DNA of 64,000 nucleotides from Paraphaeosphaeria minitans (lineage: Eukaryota > Ascomycota > Dothideomycetes > Pleosporales > Didymosphaeriaceae): assembly GCA_015832175.1 (NCBI GenBank), contig WJXW01000009.1, positions 2,294,001-2,358,000 on the forward strand, in the 5' to 3' direction. This document shows, piece by piece, positions 1 through 12,583 of the stretch. Below the pieces are notes generated by a model. That model did not search any database, was not told where the DNA came from, and saw nothing but the letters and a program-made list of their open reading frames with translations. A program made the position numbers and the translations under genes. The number at the start of each line of letters is the position of its first letter. Within the stretch, counting starts at the first letter, position 1.

Positions 1-3000
1 GCTCGAGCTCGGGTAGAAGCAGATCAATGGCCTTAGTAGCAAAGTTCTTGACCAAAAGTCGACCAGCGCGCAACGCAGTTTCTCGAATAGATTCCACATC
101 GTCTGCAAGTCCTCCAAGGATAGGTGGGATAATCTTGCTGAGGTAATTGGCAAAGCTATTACCGAAGCATGCTGGCAAGAATATGAAGAGTGACATGAAA
201 CCTTCCCGCACGGATGGCTTGCTGCTGGACACGTTTTGCAGAATGCTCGGGAGGGTATCTTCCAGACGTCCCGTGCCCAATCCAGCGAGGACTTCGGAGA
301 GCGCTTGAGCGGATCCGAGACGATCTCCAGCTCCGGTATCGGACTTGAGTGTCGCCATGAGACTGGGAATGAGATCTGGCAGCGCGTCTTCTCCAAGCTT
401 TTCCATGAGCGAACCCAGAGCTTTGGACGCGGTTGCACGAGTTGTAGGAACAGGGTCGACGATGGCGACACGCAAGCCGTCGACCAAGATGGGGAGATGG
501 GCGATAAGATCCTTCCGCTCTGTGAGATGGGCAAGACTGCCGATGATCTGGGCTGCCTTGCGCTTGGTTGCTGAGCGGTCACCCAAGCCTCGCTCGAGAA
601 TGCGCACAACAAGCGCAAGAGATGGGGCATCGAGATAATGCGCAAATTGAATCTTGATGAGTGCGTCAAGAGCAGTGTCTGTGTGCTTGGTCGGGTCGCT
701 GAGAGCCTTCAGCAATATGCTTACAACACTCTTGACCTCAGGGTTGCTGATGACTTCGCCGAAACGTTGCAGACTGCGGTTAGCAGAATTACGGACTTCC
801 TTGTGACTGTCAGTCAGGACTGTGGTTAGCGGCGGGATAATGTCCGGCAAGCTCAAAGCCAACTGCTGCGGGTCGAGGTAAGCCATGGCCCCCAGTGAGT
901 CGCAAGCACCCTTCTTGCTTCGCCATTGATCGTCATTGAGGCCATCCAAAAGAGTCGGTAGGACTTGCTTGACACCGTAAGAGCTGAGGGTAGAGAAGCA
1001 GGTCTTCGCGGCGTCCAAACACGCCTCTCGCACATCAGTGCTTGAATCGCTGAAACCAGCCAGCAGTTGCGGAACCAGCTGAATGACATAAGGCTCAAAC
1101 ACGCGTCCCAATATTAAAGAGAACAATTCGTAAGCAAGGAAAGCACCTTGCCGCTGGTGAACCTCTTTTTTGTTCTCGGTCGCGCTGCGCAGGGTGGGCA
1201 TGATTCGGTATTGCTTGATGATGCTGATGCCCTTGCCACTGACAATTCCAGCGAGACCGTAGGCGGCACCACGCTGAGCGGGATACTTCTTGGATTGCAG
1301 CAATGTTTCCAACATCTGCTCGACGTAGGTCTGCAACTCCTGCTCGGATGTTCGCACTAGTGGCGGCAAGCATTTGGCGACGGCGTACTGCACGGTCTCT
1401 GAAGGAGTGCTCAAGGTTGCCAACAGGCGCTGCACGACCTCGGGGACGCGCTTGTCGCCCTTCGGTAAGTGTCTACCTAATGCACCGTAAAGGATGATGA
1501 CGGCCTCGTTGACTTGGTCGTACATTTCCGACTTGCGCTCTGGGCTTTCGAGAGCAGATTCGAACAGTTCCATCAGTGGTTCCACCTTGGACTGGGCCTT
1601 CTGGGTAATGACAGATGTAGCAGCCTCAACCATTTCGTCCCGAACCGTAGCACTCTTGTCCCCGAGAGGGCCATCGTAAACCATGAAATGCAGAAATTCG
1701 ACGAGGTCCTCGTCCTTGAACGAAGAGGTCATCTCTTTGAACGCAAGCGCAATACCGTCTCTTGATTCCCATGGATCGCGGACGTCAACCTTGCGCGGCA
1801 TACCGTATTCGTCTCGCTCGGGCATTCGTGGTTTGGCCTTCTCTTTGTACGACTCCTGGAGAGTTTTCAACGTCTCATGAAATATTGTCGCATAGTTGGA
1901 CACGGTCTCGCCAATCGAGCGTGCTGCTGCCCGTCGTAGCTGCTTGTCCAGAGAATACAGGTACGGTGTCATCTTGGCCGCCACGTTTGCGTCGAGTTGA
2001 AGCTCATTGTCCTCCCAGATAGTGCGCGCTAACTCGACGTTCTCTTCGACATCATCATGGCAGGCCAGCCAAACCTCCTCGCTGAATGGCTGATCGTTCA
2101 TGTCGAGTTCGGCATCAATTGCTTGCAGCACTGTCGTCCTTACCGACACCTCTGGGACGATGATCCCCTTGAGCAGGGCAGCCAGCTCTTCGTTGGTGAT
2201 GGTCGAGGCTAGTCCACTGGCTAAGTCCATGATGCAGTCTTTGATGACCTTGTAGTGTTGGTTGTAGTGTTGCATGGAAGCTATCAATGTATCGATGAGT
2301 TGCGTGCGCGGGAGGCGGTTGTCGGTGCATGAGTTGGTATGGAACGAGATGAACTCGACGGCGAGGATCAGTTGCTCATCGGCTTCTTCAGGCCCTGAAC
2401 GACCAATGCCACTTTTCTCGAGGACGAGGAAGATTAGCGGGAAACAATAAGCAAGGGAAACCGCATCCAGGGGTCGTTGGTCGCTCAAGAACCGAAGGCG
2501 GTAGAGCACTCGCGTGATCATATCCCCTATATCTTCAGCTTCGTACTCCGCCGGTAACTGGATGGAGCCAATGGTCCTCAATGTGGCAATTCCGACAAAT
2601 GGTCTGTACTGGGCCAGGCGGGATGAGGCTTGCTCGGAGAGTTCGATGTAAGCAGTCGCAGGCAAATCCCCAAGTAACAGGCCTGCACCGGCGCGAATGG
2701 CCTGGATGAGAAGTTTGACCGCGGGACCCATCCACTGCTCTGCTTCAGTAGGCGGGCCAGTTGCCAAACTTTGTATAATGCCAACACCACGCCTCATCTT
2801 CCGCTCGATGCCCGCGACTTCTTGTCTGATGGAAGCTTCTTTAGCCAACTGAGCCTTGACCTTGGCCTGCTCGTCGAGGGTGAGCTTTTTGGCCTGACCC
2901 TTCTTCTGCGCCAGTTGGGCCCGAAGCTCCTCCTCCCACTTCAAAGTATCGTAGTCTTTGGTGTTCTTGTCGATCGTGACGGGGGCCTTCTTCGAAAGAA

Positions 3001-5532
3001 CATCAATGAACGCGGTGCCTTCTGGTGTCCGGAAGATCGCGGCCTCTGTAGGCCCGACGGTTTCCAGCTGTCGCGAGTCGAGGTCTCTGCTGAATTGGTC
3101 GACGATAACTGGTAGTGCGACATCTGGAGCAACAAAGGCCAAATCGGTATAGGCGCTGTACGCGGCTTGGGTGACAGATGGGAAAGAGTCGTTCTGCGGA
3201 TCCTAAAAGTTTGTCAGTTATGCAGTCTGAGGACGACCCGTGTACGTACCATGGTGGCGTCATTGATGAGTTCGATGCACTCTTGCAGATTATCTTGGAC
3301 CAGCCGACCCGGATCAACCCCCATCCGTAGAGAAAGGTCGATCCATGACACTCGGGGCATGATCTCGGGCCTTGCAAGCAAGAGGAGGTTGACACTCTGT
3401 TGTCGTAGCTCTTCAGCATCTATGCTAGCGTTGTGCTTCTTCACAGACTCCGGAGAAAGACAGATGGACGTCAAAATGTTGTACAATTCATCAACTCCAG
3501 ACTTTGAAGCGACTGCTGCACTCTCCTTCTCGCCCGATTCGTTCGATTTGTACCAAGACCAAAGTCCGTCTATAATAACGCGACTTATCTTACCTGGGTT
3601 CTGCACATAAGCGTTCTCGAGGGCAAGCTTAGCAGCTGCTTTGGCCTTGGACGAAACACCCTGAGCGACGATTAGGAAGGTGAACGCATGCGCCCAAGCT
3701 TCACGCGCCTCAACTGGAGTACTGTCTTGATAGAGCGAGGGCGAGACGGCATTCAGGGCACGTATGGCGATCTCAACGTCGGCTTCAGTACTGAGCTTAG
3801 AGTAGACGCGCGGGTTGAGCAGAAACGAAGGTTTAGGCTTGATTGCGAGGGACTGAGCAATGACATCAGACTTCTTGTAGATTCCGTTGAGTGTAGCATC
3901 GCCAGAAGACTGGACTTTGCTTGCTAAGAGAGCGGTCACATAGTGCCCCACCGTTACCAATCCGCTTTGAATAGCTGGGACAGGATTGGCATTGACCTCT
4001 TGCCAGATCTCAACCAACTTCGGGAGCGCGGCGTGGTAGAAAATGACGATGTCCCTATGTTCTAGTTGCTGAGGAGTCAACTCCCACAATAGGTCTGCGG
4101 TGCGAAGAGCCCAAAGTCGCCGAGTCGGTATCTTCTTGTCAGCCATCCCCATGATGAAGACATCCGATACGGATTTCTCCAGAGCGACACCATTCGCTAG
4201 ACCAAATTTGAGGTGCTTGACCAGGGCTGTGACCTCGGCGACCACGGCGGCTTCGTTCGGCTCTTTTAGGGCTACTGGCGCCATCGCAACGGGTATCTTC
4301 TGGGACAATGCAATGGACTCGGGAAGTGCGTTCAGCATATGGGCATGAAGCACTTTCTGGTCGACTCCACTGACTTTGCTCTGCTTCAGTGGATTGAGAA
4401 GCTCATCTGTGACCTTGCCGATCTCGGACTCGCCTTGGGATCGCGAAGCAAGGGCTTCGAAGGTGCGAAGGGCACCTGCGCGAATGGTGGTGTTTGTGGA
4501 CTTGACGTTCGAAAGCAGCGGTTTGAGGAGGCTGTCAAGCAGCACATTGGAGAGATCCAGGTCTTCGGGCAGAGCCAATATCATGGGTGTGACAATGTCG
4601 TTCAGCACCACTTCGGGTGCCCGGAGTAGTGCCTTCTCGATTGGGGGTATAATCTCTTTCTTCAGCTCATCAAGCGTCGTGAAGCTCTCGAAGAAATCGT
4701 GGAAGGCATGCGATATGTGATTGGGCAACTGAGACCGTGACCCGACCATCTCTCGCGTATAGAAAGAGTAGTATTCCTGTTTGCGGGCCTCCAACAACGG
4801 CTTGATGGTCGGCAGGCGCGCCGAGACTCCGGCGATGGCTCCGAGAAGGACGGCGTTTCTAGCCGTCGAAGATGCGCCCTTTGCGGTGAGCGTGGTGACC
4901 AGCTTGCTCAGCGCATCTTCTCCGATAGCCTTTGCGCGGAACAGCGGACGCAATGCGCGGCGGGTCGAGACGAGGGCGGAGTGGTGGATGCGAGCACCTC
5001 GCCGCTTATCCTCAATGCCCATGCATAGCTCCAATACGCTCGCGAGGGCAAGGGCGACGTCAAGCCCATGATTCTCCCACTGCTCCGACACATTCGCAAA
5101 GTGTTGCAACAGCACCGAACACCAGTCAACCAAGACAATGACGTTGCTCAAGGCCAAGCTCCTCTTCTGCGACTCTTTCTTCAGGAATTGGACCACTGCG
5201 GACAGCACCAGACTGGCATGTGTGCTGGTTATGAGAGACCGGAGGACACGTTCGACGGCATATCGCGAGTCGCGGTCATCGTAGAGGGGATACGTTTCGA
5301 AAAGCAGCTCGAGCAGGATGCGCAGGTCGGTCGGCACGAGGGCTGGACAAGACAATCAGCACGTGCATCGCATCGACGTATTGCATGGTGTAGGTAGGTA
5401 CGCACAGTCGCCTTCTACCTGGTGTTGCAGGCCCGACAGCTCGTGGATGCGGCGCTTGGTGGAGCTGGTGACCAGGCCGCGGCGCAGCTCGTCGCGGTCC
5501 AGTTGTTGGGCACTCGCTCCATCGACGGCCAT
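1..5532 (-). CDS. GCN1: GCN1, eIF2-alpha kinase activator (partial)
   Basis: This is the large HEAT-repeat ribosome-associated protein that, with GCN20, relays uncharged tRNA to the kinase GCN2 in general amino-acid control. I read three exons on the minus strand: 5532-5406, 5342-3250 and 3202 to the left edge. Introns are 63 bp (donor GTGCGT, CTGAT branch) and 47 bp (donor GTACGT, CTGAC branch). The start is the ATG beginning MAVDGASAQQL. About 1807 residues are present out of the roughly 2670 usual in the family, so the C-terminal third, including the GCN2 RWD-binding region, lies outside the window. The long third exon is open throughout and consists of alpha-helical HEAT repeats. Around residues 1470-1500 the segment with WRSKKGACDSLGAMAY matches the eEF3-like region of GCN1. 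The gene is divergent from the helicase at 5917. Identification comes from recalled family sequence and is firm; exon edges are predictions. Confidence 0.93.
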
Positions 5533-5916
5533 TTTGCTACTCCTCCATGCGATGGCGGGGTTTGGCGGGGTGGTGAGGCTCCTCAAATTTCCTGTCACGA
5601 CCGACGTAAACGCCAAGATTTTCCCTGACCGCTAGCGTGTCGGACGACAGCACACACGGCGCGCCCTTAATCCCCCATCGACGCCCTTTTCGAGCCCGGC
5701 CCATCCATCCTCCCCGTCTCTTGTGTACGTCCTGGACTACTAATGCGTTTCACCCGCAGACCCGGATCCGCCAACCTCGATCTAGCCAAAGATCAAGCCC
5801 CCTGGTTCTCCATACGCATCCTGACCTGACTAACCTTGCACATCCTGCCCACCGCTGCTCTTTTCTGCTATCTACTGAACAAACACCTGGCCCGGTCCGG
5901 TCCAGACCCGTGACCA
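5533..5916. promoter_or_regulatory. Divergent promoter region, GCN1 / DHX29-like
   Basis: These 384 bp separate the start codons of GCN1 (minus) and the helicase (plus), so both promoters and 5' leaders must lie here unless leader exons are elsewhere. The helicase side is pyrimidine-rich, with CCCC/TCCCC runs typical of fungal promoters. I see no clear TATA box and no convincing conserved upstream ORF. Confidence 0.6.
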
Positions 5917-8900
5917 ATGGCCCCAAACAAGAAAAAGAAGAAGCCCGGCGGCAATCCTGCTCGCGGCTTCGCTACCACATCGATAGCAAGTAAGCCCAAG
6001 GAACAGCCTGCCGCCACTGTAGACGAAAAGGCCATTTCACCTGAAAAGGAACATGGTCCAGTAGTCGACCCGACTCCGCAGGCATACTCTACTCCTGCAC
6101 CAGCACCCGTCCCACCGCAGGTCGAACAGACCCCGGAGGAACTTGAAGCTCAGCTGGAACGCGACGAGCTTCAACTGCTGGTTGAGAAGCATGCTCCAAA
6201 GGTCCGCCGCGAGTCTCGCCGACAGGCGACGAAGCTGCAGACGGATCGCAGGGTACTTAGGGCTGCCGCCGAGTCACTCACCACCCACGACTGGCTGTCT
6301 AGTGACATTACAGACCGCATCATCTCGCTGGCCCAGGCGGAGTCGAAAGACTCCAACCGCAAGCAAAGCCAGCAGTCCTTGCTCAAGGTCATGTCTGAGG
6401 AAGATGCTACCGCCAGACTGTGGATGCTTGAACTGACTCTACGGGACATGGCATTCTCTTCCACTCACATAGAGCCCGTACTACGTTGGCTTTGTGCCAA
6501 TGCTGTTTCGGTAGACAGCACAGCAAGCGTGTGGGGTCTACAGGAGGCTCTCGAGTGGTTGGCTTTGGATCATTGCGATGACCACTCGCTCTCTTACGAT
6601 GAACCCAAGAAGCCACGGCCCACGACTATTTCTCCGAACGCATCACGACCTGGTACGTAATGTTGTTGAAAACCAACTTGAATCATTACGAGACATTCTG
6701 ACTACTTTATGTCTACGGCCACTTGTCCTGCATGTCGTATACGATGCTATTGATCTATTGAGCTAACGTTCAACTCCTAGGGACCCCTGTGCCCGAAACT
6801 CCTACTGTCACCACCGAGCGCAGCGTGGTTTCTGAGAACGAATCTTCGCGAGCTCCCACCCCGGCATTGCGCAGAGACGATGCTAGACCACGTCACCCGG
6901 AACCCGAAGTATCTGACGTAGCTGTCAGTGATTTGGACAGTGACTTGGAGCCAGACCAACTTGTCCCAACGTACATCAAAATCAAAGGAAAGCTTTTCGA
7001 GCTTGACCCCGACACCGTTGAAGCGAAATCACGCAAGCAAGGAAAGAGCAAGAAAGCCGGAAACGCGAGATCAATGAGCACAACTCAACCACCAGCAGTT
7101 CGTAAGCTGCTTTCGCAGCTGCAGAAACTGGAATCCGATGCCCTGTTCGACGACATTGAAGCAGAAGCGCTATGGCCCAACAAGCGGGCCGAGCTTGCAC
7201 TGAAAATAGCAGCGGAGAGGCAACAGCCTGCCGTTCCGAAAACGTCCAAACCCTTCGGAGCAGCGAGTGGGGTGTCCACCCCACGCAAAGTTCCTGCGTG
7301 GAAAAAGCCGGAGCAAGATGCACGCTCAGAAGACGGCGGCGAGGATGATGATGTTTTGCTAGGGGATATGTTCTCAGCTATACCAGATGAAGCCCCCAAA
7401 AGTAACCAGGCCAAGACAAGCGATGCTGACGATGGCGTGACCTTACGCGACTTTGGCAAGCAGAGTGGTATTAGTCCGCGAAGGGTTCTGGAAGAGGCCG
7501 TCCGTGCGAGGTTCGTACAGAAACATGTCTCGAGGTCTGATATGTGCTGACAGCTGCAGGGATTCTGGTGCACGCCTTTCGTACAAGCTGATTTCTCCTA
7601 CGACGTACTCATGCCGGCATGGCCTGACGGTAGTGTGGTCGAAGGACCAGGATCTGGAATACGATACCGAGGTCGTCGGTGTTACCAGCAAGATCAACGG
7701 CGTCAGAGCCACTTTCGAGGCTACTTCTATCGCTACCGTCTCCGTAGAGCAAAGCGAAGGTTTCATCTCGACGGTGGCGCTGTTCAGCATTTTCGCTGCT
7801 TCAGCCAAAGAAGAAAAGACCTACCTACGCCTTCCACCGGCATGGAGAGACCTTTACCGAGACTTGGTCGACACTCGCAGGTCTCGCATTGATGCTTCTG
7901 ATCGTGATAAGATCAAGTACCTCCGGTCTATTGTACAAGATCAACTGGAAGATGAAGAGGCCGAAGGCGTCGTTCTCACAAGTCGTTTCAGGGCACGAAA
8001 CCAGGCTGCGGCCAGTTCGAGCTCTTCTGCATCCGGGCAGAACACTCCCCCACAAGTCTTTGAAAGTCTCAAGGATTTGTGGTACAACAAGGCCTCCACG
8101 CACTCTTTCCAATACATGCTCCAAGGTCGAGCTACGCTGCCTGTCTTTGCGTACAAGGAGATGATACTTTCCACGATTGACAAGCACCAAGTGACTATAG
8201 TGTGTGGTGAAACGGGTGAGTGATCACTGACTCCACGATCATGTTTACCCTTCTGACCGAGGCTAGGATGTGGAAAAAGTACCCAGATACCCTCTTTTCT
8301 CCTGGAACACGAACTTTCCCTGGGGAAGCCTTGTAAAATATTTTGTACGGAACCTCGACGAATATCAGCGATATCCCTTGCTCAGCGCGTGAGCGAAGAG
8401 ATCGGAGAAGCCCCCAAAGACATCGGAACGATCCGTTCTTTGGTGGGTTACGCAATCCGGCTGGAGTCCAAGACGACGACTCAGACGAGGCTCATCTTTG
8501 CCACAGTTGGTGTTGTGTTGCGCATGTTAGAATCCTCAAACAACCTGAACGAAGTCACGCATCTGATCATTGATGAGGTCCACGAGCGAAGGTATGCATG
8601 TACACCGAACACCGGACGGTGGTGTACTGACATTATCCAGTATCGATACCGACTTTTTGCTAATCATACTTCGATCGCTCATGCTCACTCGTCCCGAGCT
8701 AAAAGTCATTCTCATGAGTGCTACCGTCGACGCGAACCGCTTTTCGAACTACCTCAATGGGGCACCGGTGCTCAATGTGCCCGGGAGGACGTTCCCTGTC
8801 CAGACTAAATATCTCGAGGACGCCATCGAGCTAACACACTACACTGCCAACCCCAACAACAAGGTCGTCAACGGCCCCGACAGTGGCGACGATGACGACG

Positions 8901-10651
8901 CACCATCATCCGAGAAAACGAACACCTCTAGTTTGACGGGCTACAGTGCGGCCACAAAGAATGCACTTGCCGAGTACGATGAATACGCGATCGACTATGA
9001 CTTGATTGTCCGTCTTATGGAGGTAGTCGCGTATGATCCGCAGCTCGCCCGGTATAGTAGCGCAATACTGTGCTTTTTGCCGGGTATTGCTGAAATCCGC
9101 CAACTGAACGATCTACTGGCCGCCCATCCTTCTTTCGATAACAGCTGGCTCATTTACCCTCTTCATTCCACGATCTCGAGCGAAGAACAGCAGGCAGCCT
9201 TTGTGATACCCCCTCCGGGTATGAGGAAGATCGTCATCGCTACAAACATTGCGGAAACGGGAGTCACCATTCCGGACATCACCTGTGTCATCGATACGGG
9301 CAAGCACAAAGAAATGCGCTTCGACGAACGCAGACAGCTCTCCCGCTTGACGCAGTCGTTCATCTCTCGCGCAAATGCAAAACAGAGACGAGGTCGCGCG
9401 GGTCGTGTACAGGACGGCCTGTGTTTCCATCTATTCACAAAATATCGACATGACAATCTCATGGTCGAGCAGCAGACACCCGAGATGCTCCGACTGTCAC
9501 TGCAAGATCTGGTCATGCGCACAAAGATCTGCAGGCTCGGTGACATCGAAAAGACCCTCTCCGAAGCCCTCGACCCTCCTTTGTCACGCAACATTCGCCG
9601 CGCAATCGACGCGCTCATCGAGGTCGATGCTCTCACCCCTGGCGAGGACCTCACACCACTCGGAAGCCAAATCGCGAAATTACCGCTGGATGCGCATCTT
9701 GGGAAGCTCGTCCTTCTATCGGCCATATTCGGCTGCGTCGACGCAGCCATCACCATTGCCGCGATCCTGTCCTCCAAATCCCCCTTCCTCACACCGTTTG
9801 GCGCAAAGCAACGTGCCGACACCGCCCGCATGGCCTTCAAGAAAGGCGACTCAGACCTCCTCAGCACTTATAACGCCTACAATGCCTGGAAAACCGTGTG
9901 CACAACAGCCGGCCGATCCGAAGCGCAATTCTGCCACAAAAACTTCCTCAGTGCCCCCAACCTCGCCAACATCGAGGACCTCAAAGCGCAGCTCCTCTCC
10001 TCGCTCGTCGAAGCCGGTTTCATCACCCTGCCCCCAGAAGAGCGCAGAATTCAACAACGCTACCGCAGCACCTCACGCCACCGCACCTTCGTCGCCATCC
10101 CGGCCGCCTACGACACTCACTCCGCCAACGACCTCCTCGTTACCGCCGTCGTCGGCATGGCCTTGTACCCTAAGATTCTGACCCGCGATGGCAAGGGCTG
10201 GCGCAACATCTCCAACGCGCAGTCAGTCAGCCTCGCGCCTACCTCGGTCAACAAGCCTTCGCCGATTAACCCTTCGACTGCGAAGTACCTAAGTTACTAC
10301 CACATCATGCAGTCCAGCAACAAGTTCTACAATGCGCACTCGACGAGTGTCCTGCACCCGCTGCCACTGATCTTGATGGCGGCCGCGGATGTGGAGTTCA
10401 AGCTGCACGCGGGCGTGGTTGCGATGCCGGGGAATACGCTAAGGTTTGCGGTGCGCGAGTGGCGGGCTGCGGTTGCAGTGAAGGTGTTGAGGAGAAGGGT
10501 GAAGGAGGTGCTGCAGGCGGCGTGGCGGAATCCGAGTCGGGGGCTGAGTGGGCGGGAGAAAGAGTGGTTGGGGTTGTTTTTTAGGGTGTTTGAGGAGAGG
10601 TGGGAGAGGGAGGAGAAGATCAGGGAGAGGGCGGGTGGGAAGGGGAAGTGA
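5917..10651 (+). CDS. DHX29-like DExH-box RNA helicase
   Basis: A DEAH/RHA-family RNA helicase of 1485 residues, most like the DHX29 group (yeast YLR419W, S. pombe Ucp12), implicated in scanning on structured mRNA leaders. Five exons: 5917-6652, 6781-7510, 7560-8215, 8267-8591 and 8641-10651; the introns of 128, 49, 51 and 49 bp have GT-AG ends and keep frame. The N terminus is lysine-rich (MAPNKKKKKPGGN), followed by a UBA-like helical segment (about residues 200-235) resembling that of DHX29. Helicase motifs are intact: Walker A GETGCGKST at 705-713, DEVH at 810-813, SAT at 842-844, QRRGRAGR at 1064-1071. HA2 and OB-fold regions follow, with a charged C-terminal tail. One intron falls inside the Walker A codons. 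The C-terminal half is more GC-rich, as is common in this segment. DHX57 or DHX36 are less likely because of the N-terminal layout. Cytoplasmic by family. Confidence 0.9.
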
Positions 10652-11113
10652 GTGGTATGTGTATGTCTGAAAGAGGTGGAAAGGAGGATGTGTTTTCGGG
10701 GTCTGTTCGGCATTCGTGTTGGCTGGTGTTCTCGACCGCTCGGTGTTTTTCACTGTACTGTACTAGACCAGCCTTGCATCACTGTGAACACACCTGCATT
10801 ATAGACCTACGCCTGCAACACTTTCGCGACCGCCACGTCTAGCCACCAAGTCTTCTCTACCGGTCAATGAATATCAAGAAAACGCCTGAGCGGCACCGAA
10901 CGAATGCCGTTGGAAGTGAATAGCGAAAACCCGGGTATCATCCATGCGCCCGCCCACACCACCCGAAGCCCAAATGCTACGGGATAGATCGATAGCACGA
11001 CCGAACGCCAAATGATGAACAATCTCAACCCACTTGCTCCTGTACGACCCCTCGACGAGCAAATATCCGCCTCAGACGCGTCCGTAATCAGACACCACGA
11101 CAGGGGATGACAT
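10652..11113. other. Convergent intergenic region
   Basis: This 462-bp stretch lies between the stop codons of the helicase (plus) and HFI1 (minus) and should hold both 3' UTRs and polyadenylation signals. Open frames here (for example at 10600-10842) continue the purine-rich helicase 3' end and look non-coding. I recognise no RNA gene or repeat. Confidence 0.6.
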
Positions 11114-12583
11114 TTACATGTCTCCCAGCTCCAGCACAGCATCCAGCGCACTATCAAGATCGTCGACATCCTTGACGCTCCCGCCCTGCCAGGTAGACTC
11201 CTCGTCGATGTCCATAGGGTCCTCGGCGTCTCGGGTGCGGTCGCGGTCGAGGTCGAGGGCGTGGGTGGAGTGTTTCGACACGCCGTTGATACCGTTGACG
11301 GTACTCGCTCCTTTGGGTGGCCCATCAGCCACCCCGCTGATCCCGGCCAGATACAAGTCTTCCACACCCGGCGTGTCGAGGCATCTGGAGTGGGAAATGG
11401 CTCCCGCGAGGATCGGCACGTGCGCGAGGTAACTGTCGCCGATTTCGAGCGCCAACCGTAGATCCTCCATGCAGAGTAGTTTGCGCTTGCGACGCTCCTC
11501 GTGCTCGACGGGTAGCTCGCCGCCCGCGAGCCGCGCTATCTCGCCTCGAGCAACGCGTTCTTCCTCCCGCGCTACGCGCTTCTTGTACTCTGCTGTGCGC
11601 ACATAGCCTGTGCCGTTGGCATTCACTAGGGTGAAGAAATTTGTCAGCGCCTCTTTAATGTAGTTCTCGCACGCGATGTTAAGCAGGTCGGCACAGTCAG
11701 AGGCGTGGCCCTGAGGGAGTCCGGACTCGTAGCAGATGGGGAGCAGACGTAGGCTGATGGAGGACGCGGTGGGGAATTCGTGGGTTTCCGTGAAGAGGGG
11801 GGCGGTGTAGCGCTTGCGGATTTCGAGGTCCCAGTCTGCGGGGCATCAGTCTTGCATCCATAATCAACCAGACGAACAAGTTCGTAGAGGGGAGAGGGGA
11901 GAGGGGAATGGAAACGCACTCGTCTTGCCGTACCCGCCTGCCTGCGCGGCAGGACCAGCCTCAGGCAATTTCACCCGCCGCGCCTCATGGTACTCCATCA
12001 TCATCCCACCAACCGGATCCAAAGGCATAAAATCAAAACCCCCACTCGTACCCTGATGCATCGTCTTCAGGCGCTTCCTCTCCCGTCGCGAAATTTGCAT
12101 AACCTCCTGCTTGAGCCGCTTCTCGCTCTCGTCCCCCGTCCCCTTGGGCACGCTGCCGCTCACTTTGTCTGAGCTCGAGACCCAGCTCGCGATGCCCGCC
12201 TCGGGCGCATCCCGCCACACATTAGCGTACACACCCATGACGAGCGCATTATGGGCGCGCTCGAGGGCACCGCAGGGCCCCAATGTCTTGCCGGCCTCGG
12301 TCTCCGCCCGCGCGAAGATGGCGTCGAGCCGCGCGGTGAGCTCCTCCTGGTTGAGATTGCCCAGCAGGAAGGCTGACAACGAGGTCTTGTAAGTGGCCCA
12401 GTCCGCATCGCTGAGGGCGGATTTGACGGCCGTGTAGAGCGGCTCGATATCGATGCGGGGCGCGCGCGGGGCGAACGGCTTGGATGCGGACTTGAGCGAG
12501 ATAGAGACTTCGGGCAGCGTCTTGGAGGAAAGGATCGGCGTGGTTGACATGTCCATGTCGTTGGGGCGGGTGGTGCCGGCCAT
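11114..12583 (-). CDS. HFI1: SAGA coactivator subunit Hfi1/Ada1
   Basis: Predicted nuclear subunit of the SAGA histone acetyltransferase/coactivator complex, in which Hfi1/Ada1 is a core structural component with a histone-fold. Two exons on the minus strand, 12583-11920 and 11835-11114, separated by an 84-bp intron (donor GTGCGT, acceptor CCGCAG), give 461 residues. The SAGA-Tad1 type domain begins near residue 45 (IDIEPLYTAVKSALSDADW) and continues through the helical stretch with the family pattern of LNQEELTARLD, a short HNALVMGVYANV segment and a basic patch RRERKRLKTM. The second exon carries the histone-fold-like segment (ISLRLLPICYESGLPQG, then AEYKKR) and an acidic C terminus with MDIDEE. 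ATG 12583 is the first in frame; a second methionine ten residues on is an alternative start. The neighbour OST3 is co-oriented but 858 bp away, so the two are transcribed separately. Confidence 0.88.

Noticed and set aside
9375..10181. 268-codon plus-strand frame inside the helicase gene
   Set aside because: Out-of-frame shadow of the fifth helicase exon, rich in Ser/Pro/Thr.
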